Shown piece after piece: positions 1 to 6,007 of a stretch of DNA of 6,305 nucleotides. Made by a program: the position numbers and the translations under genes. Location: contig JAQWOW010000211.1 in NCBI GenBank assembly GCA_029245665.1, positions 1 through 6,305 of the forward strand. Reading direction: 5' to 3'. Source of the stretch: Polaribacter sp. Lineage in GTDB: Bacteria; Bacteroidota; Bacteroidia; Flavobacteriales; Flavobacteriaceae. Under the pieces are notes generated by a model. It searched no databases, had not been told where the DNA came from, and saw nothing but the letters and a program-made list of their open reading frames with translations. Every line of letters begins with the position of its first letter. The stretch's first letter is position 1.

Positions 1-53
1 ATTAGTCTTGAGGAGAAAGGCTTTGAGATCGCTCTTTGTAAATCCGTTTGCTT

Positions 54-1319
54 TTATAGGTCTTCCTTCACTATTTTTATGAATACCTCTTCAATTTTAG
101 CACTACTTACTTTTATGATTTTTATTTCAAAATTCTCTATGCTAACGATTTCATTCTCTTTAGGAATACTTTCTGTATGATCAATAATAAAGCCTCCAAG
201 AGTTTCATAAGCTTCGGATTTAGGAATGTTCAAATCATATTCTTCATTCAAATAATCTACCTCTAGTCTTGCCGAAAAAGTAAATTCACTATCAGAAACC
301 ATTTTTTCTAAAAACTCTTGGGTATCGTGTTCGTCTTCAATTTCGCCAAATAATTCCTCAACAATATCTTCTAAAGTTATCATACCAGATGTTCCGCCAT
401 ATTCATCAACAACGATTGCAACACTTTTTCTTTTTTTCATTAAATTATTCAAAACATCATTGATCATCATAGACTCTGGCACAATTTCTATTGGCAATAA
501 AATGGATTTAATTGTCTTTGGCTTCTTAAATAATTCAAATGCATTTACATATCCAATTACATCGTCTAAAGACGACTTATAAACTAAAACCTTAGACAAT
601 CCAGAATCAATAAATATCTTTTTTAAATGAGCTACTTTTTCATGAAGTTCTACAGCAATAATTTCTGTTCTAGGCACCATCACCTCTCTTGCTTTGACAT
701 TTTGAAAATCTAAAGCATTCTGAAAAATTTGAATCTCAGAATCTATATGATCTTCATCATTTCCAGTTTCTAATTGCTCTGATATGTAATTCCCTAATTC
801 CTCTTTACTGAATTCAGTCTGTTGTTCATCTGCATCTGTTTTAAAAAAAACACGAAGAAAAAAATCTGAAATAATGGTAATAAATTCTGAGAAAAAGTGA
901 AATAAAATATAAAAAACATAGGCCGGTACAACAAATAATTTTAAAACCTCATTTGCATAAATTCTGAAAATAGCTTTGGGTAAAAACTCTGCAGTAATTA
1001 ATATAATAATTGTAGAAATGAAGGTCTGTATCAAAAGAACAGAGAAGTTATTGTAACTTTCAAGAGGGAGTAGCTTTACTAAAAAAATACCCATATAGTA
1101 ACTATAAATAACCAAAGAAATATTATTACCAACCAACATTGTGGTGATGAATTTTGAGGATTTCTGAGTAATTATATTTAGTATTTTTGGAATAAAACCT
1201 TCTCTTTTTTTCTCTAACTCTATATGAAGTTTATTTGCTGAAACAAAAGCGATTTCCATCCCCGAAAAAAAAGCGGACAGGATAATTGAGATAAGTATGA
1301 TGATAATTTCAATTTCCAT
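54..1319 (-). CDS. CNNM/CBS/CorC-type inner-membrane transport protein (hemolysin-family)
   Basis: 421 residues, the full length expected for this family. Residues 1-155 form the CNNM (DUF21) membrane domain: a first helix ending in the family motif SGMEIAF (19-25), GNN at 64-66, and AEFLPKA at 110-116. A soluble linker (about 160-205) leads into a paired CBS region (about 206-330), marked by REVMVPRTE (211-219) and DEYGGTSGMITLEDIVEEL (305-323). A CorC_HlyC domain (about 345-421) closes the protein. Relatives are annotated as hemolysin C, CorC or TlyC; characterised members act in Mg2+ (or Co2+) transport, with CBS domains that bind nucleotides. Ion transport is inferred from the family, and a hemolytic role is unlikely. 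GldE of gliding bacteria is a paralogue with the same architecture, but no gldD or ssb neighbour is visible, so I do not use that name. It is the last visible operon gene, 19 bp after the small membrane protein. The ATG start places the first helix at the N-terminus. Confidence 0.93.
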   Translation of the reverse strand: MEIEIIIILISIILSAFFSGMEIAFVSANKLHIELEKKREGFIPKILNIITQKSSKFITTMLVGNNISLVIYSYYMGIFLVKLLPLESYNNFSVLLIQTFISTIIILITAEFLPKAIFRIYANEVLKLFVVPAYVFYILFHFFSEFITIISDFFLRVFFKTDADEQQTEFSKEELGNYISEQLETGNDEDHIDSEIQIFQNALDFQNVKAREVMVPRTEIIAVELHEKVAHLKKIFIDSGLSKVLVYKSSLDDVIGYVNAFELFKKPKTIKSILLPIEIVPESMMINDVLNNLMKKRKSVAIVVDEYGGTSGMITLEDIVEELFGEIEDEHDTQEFLEKMVSDSEFTFSARLEVDYLNEEYDLNIPKSEAYETLGGFIIDHTESIPKENEIVSIENFEIKIIKVSSAKIEEVFIKIVKEDL

Positions 1320-1338
1320 GAAGAAATTTATAATCTAT

Positions 1339-1536
1339 TTATTTTTGGTGGTTCCTTTTTTCTACTTTTTTCCTAAAATGTCTTTTAAAGAAAAAAACTA
1401 AGGTAATAAAAATAGATGCACAGAGAAATAAATAAGCTTTTTCTCTGTCTGAACTCCATTTAACAAAACCTTCTATTAAACATATAAAAGCTACTAATAA
1501 GTAACCATATTGAAAAAATTTCCAAAGCGTATTCAT
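1339..1536 (-). CDS. small two-helix membrane protein, function unknown
   Basis: 65 residues with two hydrophobic segments, about 8-23 and 34-50, joined by a short polar loop (KWSSDREKA, 26-34). The tail is very basic, with FKRHFRKKVEKRNHQK at 50-65. By the positive-inside rule both ends should face the cytoplasm. No signal-peptide cleavage site, lipobox or catalytic motif is visible. The gene starts 4 bp after the lptC stop and ends 19 bp before the CNNM/CBS gene, so it is almost certainly translated from the operon message. I recall short hypothetical membrane proteins at this same position in other Flavobacteriaceae, which supports a real gene, but I know of no assigned function. An accessory role for LptC or for the following CNNM protein would be a guess based on position only. 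Confidence 0.8.
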   Translation of the reverse strand: MNTLWKFFQYGYLLVAFICLIEGFVKWSSDREKAYLFLCASIFITLVFFFKRHFRKKVEKRNHQK

Positions 1537-1540
1537 CTAA

Positions 1541-2101
1541 TTATTTTTCTGAAGTTATTAATTTTCCTATTGCTTTTTTTGCTAAATGCTTGCTTAAGTC
1601 TTCTTTACATTCAAAGCCAACACCGTAAACCGTATCTTTTACAGTACTTAATATAAATGCTTTTTCTGAAAAAAAATATTCCGTGTTTTGATCCCAAAAT
1701 AATTGTTCTGTTTGTAACCTAGATTGTTCTGTGTGATTCAAAACAATTACATTCCCTATAATTTCAGAAACGGATGTCTTAGAATAGGTCAAGGCATAAT
1801 TACCGGTAATCGTTACAGAATCTTTTCCTTCGAAATTTACAATTTTAATTCCATCAGGAAACTCATTGTAAGGATGTTGTTTTCGATTACTAAAGTCATG
1901 TAATAAAGGAGTCATTAATTTAGAGGTAATTCTCCCTGAATCTTTATATACATGAAATGCATTTTTTGCAACGCCTATTGGCAAGTTTTTGGATGCTAAA
2001 AAATCTCTAACTTCTTGTGTATTATTTGAACAAGAAAAAAGCATCACTGTAATACTCAATACAGCAATGCTTTTTTGTGCTATTTTAATTGAAGTTTTCA
2101 A
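1541..2101 (-). CDS. lptC: LptC, periplasmic lipopolysaccharide export protein (lipoprotein form)
   Basis: 186 residues, close to the ~190 of enterobacterial LptC. LptC receives lipopolysaccharide from the LptB2FG transporter in the inner membrane and passes it to the LptA bridge. Residues 1-24 form a lipoprotein signal with two or three lysines, a hydrophobic run and the lipobox LFSC, so Cys24 is the likely lipidated residue; E. coli LptC is anchored by a helix instead. The C-terminal half carries the family pattern LQTEQLFWDQ (129-138) followed by YGVGFE (159-164), typical of the LptC/YrbK jellyroll repeats. The start codon is TTG at 2101-2099. The frame meets TAA at 2113-2111, no ATG or GTG lies between, and the first internal ATG (Met20) would destroy the signal peptide. 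The gene begins 4 bp after the TPR gene's TAG and ends 4 bp before the small membrane gene. Confidence 0.87.
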   Translation of the reverse strand: MKTSIKIAQKSIAVLSITVMLFSCSNNTQEVRDFLASKNLPIGVAKNAFHVYKDSGRITSKLMTPLLHDFSNRKQHPYNEFPDGIKIVNFEGKDSVTITGNYALTYSKTSVSEIIGNVIVLNHTEQSRLQTEQLFWDQNTEYFFSEKAFILSTVKDTVYGVGFECKEDLSKHLAKKAIGKLITSEK

Positions 2102-2105
2102 AAAT

Positions 2106-3440
2106 CTATTTTAAGGGAACTTTAACCGTTTCTCCAATCCAACATTTTATTTTATAACTACTTCCTGGAGCTACACCTGCCGTAAAAATTACTTTTTTAC
2201 TTGGTGAATTTGCTTTGTAGTTTTTAATATATTTTTTTGCAATTCCTGAAATACTTGGATCTACAGCCGCTGCCTTTTGTGCTTTTCTCAAAGCGGCAAC
2301 ATATACCATTCTTTTTTCAAATTCATTTTTACCACAATTATTAACACTTGTTTGATATAATTTACCAATGAATAAGTAGGCCTTACCAAAATTAGAATTA
2401 AAACCAATGGCCTCTCTAGCTAAACTTCTTGCTTTGCTTAATTGCCCTCTACCTTTGGCAGCTTGCGCAAATTTTAACTTTATTTTTGCTTTCTTTATAG
2501 GGTCTGTTTCTAAATTAAAAGACTCTAGTCTCATTTCAGTTGCTCCCTTTAAATCTCCTTTATCCTCTAGAACACTTGCTAAGAAAGCATAGGCTTCTGG
2601 AGATGGAGAGGCTTCTGCATAAGCTCTAACCAAGGTTTCAAATAAAGGTTCTGACTGACACCCTTTGTTAAACATTCTAGAAACTGATCTCTTTAACCAT
2701 ACAGAATTAAATCTGTTAGCTTCAAAATCTCTGTTATACAATGGAACTAATCTTTCACAGGTAGCTATTTCAGAAATAATTGCATCTAGATTGCCTTCAA
2801 CTGTCCCTAATGCTTGAGAATTTATGGTGTAAGCTCTTTTTAAGCTCTTCTCCCTTTTACTCAATACTTTTGTAGAATCTGATAAAGGGATTAATTTTTT
2901 TGCATATCCTTCTAACTTTAAAGTAACATTTTCTAGAACATCATCATAGGTATCAAAAACTTTTTGAGGATTTGTATCTTTATTTCTGTCAGTGACCCCC
3001 TGGAAGTATGCATAAAGGTTTTTAACACCCATTTTAGTGGGGTCAATACTATATCCCTTTTCTAAAATAGAAAATATTTGGTCATCTGAAGCTAACTTAT
3101 TTTTAGATAAAAAAGTAGCATAATCACTGTGAACTTTTGCTGGATTTTTGGTGGGAAAATACTGCAATCTTTGTTCATAAACTCTTTTGGCTAAGACAGG
3201 ATCTTTTTTCACATCTTCCGCAAGATTTGCTCCATATTTATAAATGTTTACAGATAAATCTTTACAATTATCCATTAAAAATATCCAATTTGTATAGGCT
3301 TCATCATACTTTTTAGATTGATAATCTCCTTTAAAAAGATTGTATTTAATGGTACATTCTCTTGCTGTATCTTCTTGAGCAGTTAATTTTACTGAAATTA
3401 ATAAAAATAGTGCTACTGTTAAAAAAGTAATTTTTTTCAT
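2106..3440 (-). CDS. secreted tetratricopeptide-repeat protein with conserved C-terminal tail
   Basis: 444 residues with a clear Sec signal peptide: MKK, a hydrophobic core at 4-18 and probable cleavage near LTA-QED (after residue 21). The mature protein is alpha-helical. TPR-like helix pairs are visible around 32-60 (YQSKKYDEAYTNWIFLM), 75-95, 262-345 (AYAFLASVLEDKGDLKGA; AKGRGQLSKARSLAREAI) and 352-395. The protein ends in a separate, non-helical tail (about 414-444) containing KCWIGETVKV (432-441). Six cysteines (29, 59, 228, 261, 369, 433) could form disulfides in the periplasm. TPR proteins usually scaffold protein complexes; the partner here is unknown. It lies 13 bp after the beta-barrel gene and 4 bp before lptC, which suggests a periplasmic role in outer-membrane assembly or transport. 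That role is inferred from position. I recognise the family as common in Flavobacteriaceae but know of no assigned function. Confidence 0.85.
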   Translation of the reverse strand: MKKITFLTVALFLLISVKLTAQEDTARECTIKYNLFKGDYQSKKYDEAYTNWIFLMDNCKDLSVNIYKYGANLAEDVKKDPVLAKRVYEQRLQYFPTKNPAKVHSDYATFLSKNKLASDDQIFSILEKGYSIDPTKMGVKNLYAYFQGVTDRNKDTNPQKVFDTYDDVLENVTLKLEGYAKKLIPLSDSTKVLSKREKSLKRAYTINSQALGTVEGNLDAIISEIATCERLVPLYNRDFEANRFNSVWLKRSVSRMFNKGCQSEPLFETLVRAYAEASPSPEAYAFLASVLEDKGDLKGATEMRLESFNLETDPIKKAKIKLKFAQAAKGRGQLSKARSLAREAIGFNSNFGKAYLFIGKLYQTSVNNCGKNEFEKRMVYVAALRKAQKAAAVDPSISGIAKKYIKNYKANSPSKKVIFTAGVAPGSSYKIKCWIGETVKVPLK

Positions 3441-3453
3441 TTTCTGTGTTTAA

Positions 3454-4773
3454 TTAATCTATTTTTCTTTTTTGGAACCAATTTGTATCTGTTAATGATA
3501 AACTTAATCTAAAGTTAAAATAATTTTCTTGAATTAAATCATTATCAGTTGTTCCTTTTTTACCAAACTCAAAACTCATATTCAACGAAGACAATTGTTT
3601 CAATGGTAAACCTACTCCAAAAGATATGCCAAAGTCGTCTACAGGTGTGAAGTTTGAACTTAAACCAGAACCATCAACCAACAAACCTGTCTTTTCTAAA
3701 CGCAGACCAGCCCTGTATGCAACCCGTTCCCAATAACTAGATATCGAATTTATTTTTGGCAGGTAATATCCACCTACAGAAAATCTATTCGAATTACCAT
3801 ACCTGTAGGCTGCGTTCGATTTATTTAAAAAACCTGAAGTTTCTATAGTCTCTTGATTTTCATATTCTAAACCTAGGTACCATTTGTCAAATTTCCCAAT
3901 ACCAACACCAAAATTTGTTTTTATTGGCAATTTATATTTTCCATTGATGGACTGAATTTTTTTCATTTCACCGTCTACATCAATGAACTGAAGGGTATCT
4001 CTTACTATTTCATTCCCAGTTCCAGTAAATGTTAGTGAATAAGTATGACTTGTACCTGTTACTTTTAAGTCATTACCCATTTTTATTGTAGCTCCAGCAT
4101 TCAATAAAAGTTTGTTTTTAAGTTGTTTTTTGTATTGAGCACCAAATTTTACAGCACCCCCTTTCACTAAGTTAGCTTCTTTATATTTTGTTGCTAAAGT
4201 TACGTTAGCTCTTTGATTAGAAATGCTATTACTAATATTTCCAAAGTTATAATCTGCTTCAATTCCTAAAGAGAAATTTTTAAATATCTTCATTCCAAAA
4301 CTTCCATAAAATCTAGTTACACCTCCATCACCTGAATAAAGTGTAATTTCTTCGGGATCACCATTGGCATCTAAAATTGAATTGGATAAAGAGTACCCAA
4401 CAGATGAAACAGGCTGAATTCCAAAAGACATTCCCGCTTTAGAACCCAATGGCAGTGCCAAGGTAAAATAACTTAATCTTGTAGAATTTGAAGTTTGTTC
4501 TACATCACCATTGTCAATTGTCAACTCGTTGTTTAAAATCCCAAATGAATAGGTAGTATATTTTAAATTAGCATATGCTGCAGGATTTGTAAAGTTTAAA
4601 TACTTATAATGACTGAATGCTACTCCAATTCCACCCATTGCACTTTGCTCTACAGTAAGTGGCGTAAACTGTTCTCCTATTCCAAAAAAAGAATAGGGTG
4701 ATGAGTTTGTTCTTTGAGCTGTTAAGGCTATAGAAGTTATTAGTAAAAAAAATAATAAGATATTTCTAATCAT
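3454..4773 (-). CDS. outer-membrane beta-barrel protein, FadL/OmpP1-like appearance
   Basis: 439 residues. The N-terminus is a signal peptide (hydrophobic core about 4-18, probable cleavage after LTA at residues 17-19, before QRTNSS). The mature protein begins with SSPYSFFGIG (24-33) and has TNPAAYAN at 62-69, an NPA motif like that near the start of FadL/OmpP1 and PorV-type barrels. The rest is a run of alternating amphipathic strands rich in Gly, Tyr, Phe and Asn with polar turns, as in a barrel of roughly 14 strands; the last strand is about FNFRLSLSLTD (near 421-431), followed by a short basic tail. This is an outer-membrane protein by form; the FadL-like label rests on the NPA motif and general shape, and any substrate is unknown. 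Its ATG overlaps the coaX TGA (ATGA, 4773-4770), implying coupled translation. Shared operon membership with lptC makes an envelope or lipid-related role plausible. Confidence 0.82.
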   Translation of the reverse strand: MIRNILLFFLLITSIALTAQRTNSSPYSFFGIGEQFTPLTVEQSAMGGIGVAFSHYKYLNFTNPAAYANLKYTTYSFGILNNELTIDNGDVEQTSNSTRLSYFTLALPLGSKAGMSFGIQPVSSVGYSLSNSILDANGDPEEITLYSGDGGVTRFYGSFGMKIFKNFSLGIEADYNFGNISNSISNQRANVTLATKYKEANLVKGGAVKFGAQYKKQLKNKLLLNAGATIKMGNDLKVTGTSHTYSLTFTGTGNEIVRDTLQFIDVDGEMKKIQSINGKYKLPIKTNFGVGIGKFDKWYLGLEYENQETIETSGFLNKSNAAYRYGNSNRFSVGGYYLPKINSISSYWERVAYRAGLRLEKTGLLVDGSGLSSNFTPVDDFGISFGVGLPLKQLSSLNMSFEFGKKGTTDNDLIQENYFNFRLSLSLTDTNWFQKRKID

Positions 4774-5501
4774 TTGTCTGTATTAAATTTCAATAAATAA
4801 TTCAATCCTTGAAGAAGTAAATTTTGATTGGCAAATATGCTACTTTTTAATTGTTTTGACAAGAAATTTGTGTCTCCGCCTGTTAAAACAACTGTTAAAT
4901 CTAAATATTTATTTTTATATTGACTGATGACACCCTCAATTTCTTGAAGTACGCCATTTACAACACCTGAATTGATACTTTCTTTGGTACTAAAACCAAT
5001 AAAACTAGAAGCCTCTTCTTTAACTAATAAAGGTAAATTTGCAGTAAAATGATTCAAAGCACGAAACCTCATCTGTATTCCTGGAGATATAGCACCTCCC
5101 AAATATTCTTTTTTAGCAGTCACAAAGTCAAAAGTAATACAACTCCCTGCGTCTACAACTAAAACATTTTTATGGGGAAACTGACTAACAGCAGCAGCAG
5201 CTAATGCTATTCTATCAACTCCTAATGTCTTTGGAGTTTTATAAAGATTTACAAAGGGCACTCTTGTAAAGGAGGAAATAAAAATAATCTCAACAAATGC
5301 TTGAATTTTTTTTAGTTTTACTTCAGATATTGAAGCAACATTTGACATGACTGCTTTAGAAATTGGGTGCTTTTTTAAAATTTTTTTTATTTCTGATACA
5401 ATTTTCCCTTTCTCAAAAACAACAACATCTAGAAGGGTATCTTTCTCAAAAACAGCCGCTTTAACATTCGTATTGCCAAGATCTATAATAAGAATCATCA
5501 T
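4770..5501 (-). CDS. coaX: type III pantothenate kinase
   Basis: 243 residues, a normal length. CoaX phosphorylates pantothenate to 4'-phosphopantothenate using ATP, the first committed step of coenzyme A synthesis, in the cytoplasm. It belongs to the ASKHA (actin-like ATPase) fold. Visible motifs: DLGNTNVK (7-14, phosphate-binding loop), KTLGVDR (91-97, with the probable catalytic Asp96 and pantothenate-binding Arg97), DAGSCITFD (117-125), GGAISPG (135-141) and LTGGD (206-210). In motif DAGT a serine replaces the usual threonine, a conservative change. Two ATG codons stand in tandem at 5501-5496. Starting at the second loses only one methionine, and either keeps DLGNTN near the N-terminus. 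A TAnnTTTG box lies just upstream. CoaX is the first gene of the six-gene operon, and its TGA overlaps the start of the beta-barrel gene. Confidence 0.95.
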   Translation of the reverse strand: MMILIIDLGNTNVKAAVFEKDTLLDVVVFEKGKIVSEIKKILKKHPISKAVMSNVASISEVKLKKIQAFVEIIFISSFTRVPFVNLYKTPKTLGVDRIALAAAAVSQFPHKNVLVVDAGSCITFDFVTAKKEYLGGAISPGIQMRFRALNHFTANLPLLVKEEASSFIGFSTKESINSGVVNGVLQEIEGVISQYKNKYLDLTVVLTGGDTNFLSKQLKSSIFANQNLLLQGLNYLLKFNTDK

Positions 5502-5519
5502 TCGTATTTAAAAGAATTT

Positions 5520-5527
5520 CAAAAATA
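5520..5527 (-). promoter_or_regulatory. candidate promoter -7 box for the coaX operon
   Basis: The minus strand reads TATTTTTG, a match to the Bacteroidetes -7 element TAnnTTTG. It would start transcription near 5512-5516, giving a leader of only about 11-15 nt before the coaX ATG. No convincing TTTG -33 element stands at the expected distance, and the surroundings are A/T-rich enough for chance matches, so this is moderate evidence. Confidence 0.45.
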
Positions 5528-5572
5528 CAACACATTTTTTAGAATTTCTTTAGTAGATGTAAAAAAACATTT

Positions 5573-5580
5573 TATATTTG
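5573..5580 (+). promoter_or_regulatory. promoter -7 box for the tRNA-Phe gene
   Basis: The plus strand reads TATATTTG, an exact match to the Bacteroidetes -7 consensus TAnnTTTG. It lies 16 nt before the first base of the mature tRNA, so transcription would begin about 10 nt upstream of it. A weak -33 candidate (CTTTAG, 5548-5553) lies at roughly the right spacing. Position before a stable RNA gene makes it more convincing than the coaX-side box. Confidence 0.65.
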
Positions 5581-5596
5581 CATCCGCTAAGGCAAT

Positions 5597-5669
5597 GGTA
5601 CCTTAGCTCAGTTGGTAGAGCAAAGGACTGAAAATCCTTGTGTCCCTGGTTCGATTCCTGGAGGTACCA
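5597..5669 (+). tRNA. tRNA-Phe (anticodon GAA)
   Basis: A complete 73-nt cloverleaf. The acceptor stem GGTACCT (5597-5603) pairs perfectly with AGGTACC (5662-5668). The D stem is GCTC/GAGC (5606-5609 with 5618-5621) around AGTTGGTA. The anticodon stem is AAGGA/TCCTT (5623-5627 with 5635-5639), with loop CTGAAAA and anticodon GAA at 5630-5632. The variable loop is GTGTC, and the T arm is CCTGG-TTCGATT-CCTGG (5645-5661). Discriminator base A is at 5669. The next bases are CAA, so the 3' CCA is not encoded and must be added after transcription. It is a single-gene unit with its own promoter box and terminator. Confidence 0.97.
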
Positions 5670-5678
5670 CAAAATTAT

Positions 5679-5717
5679 CCCGTAACTCATTTATAAACAA
5701 TGATCTACGGGTTTTTT
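5679..5717 (+). terminator. intrinsic terminator of the tRNA-Phe transcript
   Basis: CCCGTA (5679-5684) pairs with TACGGG (5706-5711), and a run of six T follows (5712-5717). The 21-nt loop may close further through CAT/ATG. It begins 10 nt after the tRNA 3' end, as expected for a single-gene tRNA unit. Confidence 0.85.
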
Positions 5718-5727
5718 GGTTTTTAGG

Positions 5728-5751
5728 GTTGCTCGAGAGGTTGCTCGGGAG
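5728..5751 (+). repeat. 12-bp tandem repeat, two copies
   Basis: GTTGCTCGAGAG (5728-5739) is followed directly by GTTGCTCGGGAG (5740-5751), with one difference (A to G). The unit is far more GC-rich than its surroundings and lies just after the tRNA terminator. No function can be read from it. It could be a recombination or protein-binding site, or residue of the decayed segment that follows. Confidence 0.75.
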
Positions 5752-5787
5752 GTATAAAAAAATAATTATAAACTGATTATATTTTTA

Positions 5788-5964
5788 TTAGCCGGCATGG
5801 TACAATCTCTCTAATACTTCAGTCTCTTTGTATAAGACTCGTATATCAATTCCACTCAGAACAAGAATATAAATCCAATTCTTGGATCTTGAGATGGATC
5901 TGCGAGATACTCCCGATGTTCTATTACAGAGGTTGAATTTGTAACTTGTTTTTATAGAACTTAA
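5788..5964 (-). pseudogene. start-less frame, possibly a worn GIY-YIG nuclease N-terminus
   Basis: One minus-strand frame stays open for 58 codons between the stops at 5967-5965 and 5790-5788, with no ATG. Its last part reads NWIYILVLSGIDIRVLY and then KETEVLERLYHAG before TAA. The order Y-I-L, S, I-D, Y, E-T-E, E-R-L, H resembles the start of small GIY-YIG nucleases (YIL-S-xIDxYYIGxTexxxERLxxHN), which I recall often lie beside tRNA genes in Bacteroidetes. The glycine expected in YIG is not present, the frame ends where the domain should continue, and no start codon exists, so a working enzyme is excluded. The upstream part of the frame (SRRSISRSKN) looks noncoding. The family assignment is a weak motif-level inference; chance similarity cannot be ruled out. 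Confidence 0.35.
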
Positions 5965-6007
5965 TTAATATTTGTATTCTGAATTTTATGATTTCTGAAA
6001 ACACTTA

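Larger units (their letters stand above)
5718..6007. other. 290-bp stretch without an intact gene, downstream of tRNA-Phe
   Basis: Between the tRNA terminator and the end of the broken transporter gene there is no frame on either strand with a credible start and length. It contains the 12-bp tandem repeat and the GIY-YIG-like relic. The remainder (about 5752-5787 and 5965-6007) is plain A/T-rich DNA with no hairpin terminator or clear promoter. I read the stretch as decayed accessory DNA. Confidence 0.6.

Noticed and set aside
1..53. Possible beginning of a further operon gene (a peptidylprolyl isomerase would be expected from synteny), or a plus-strand frame open from base 1.
   Set aside because: The minus strand has no ATG, GTG or TTG here, so such a gene would start outside the window. 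The plus-strand frame runs antisense into the CNNM/CBS gene and stops at 178-180 with no recognisable content.
117..125. Serine instead of threonine in the DAGT-type motif of CoaX (residues 117-125 of that protein) as a sign of altered activity.
   Set aside because: The change is conservative and every other signature motif is intact, so loss or change of function is not supported.
2407..2592. A 61-codon open frame on the plus strand.
   Set aside because: It lies wholly inside the TPR protein gene on the other strand, has no upstream signals, and its Ala/Leu/Lys-rich translation is what antisense of TPR codons gives.
5608..5754. A minus-strand open frame of about 49 codons running through the terminator and the tRNA, ending in PPGIEPGTQGFSVLCSTN.
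   Set aside because: It is the antisense of the tRNA-Phe T arm and anticodon arm, a known source of spurious annotated peptides, and it has no credible start or family.
5660..5754. GGAGGTA at the tRNA 3' end (5660-5666) repeated at 5748-5754, a possible attL/attR pair from integration at the tRNA.
   Set aside because: Only seven bases match, flanking matches are poor, and no integrase or element lies between the copies. The similarity is within chance.
5977..5999. TTCTGAA repeated directly at 5977-5983 and 5993-5999.
   Set aside because: Too short and A/T-rich to be meaningful, and no associated structure is seen.
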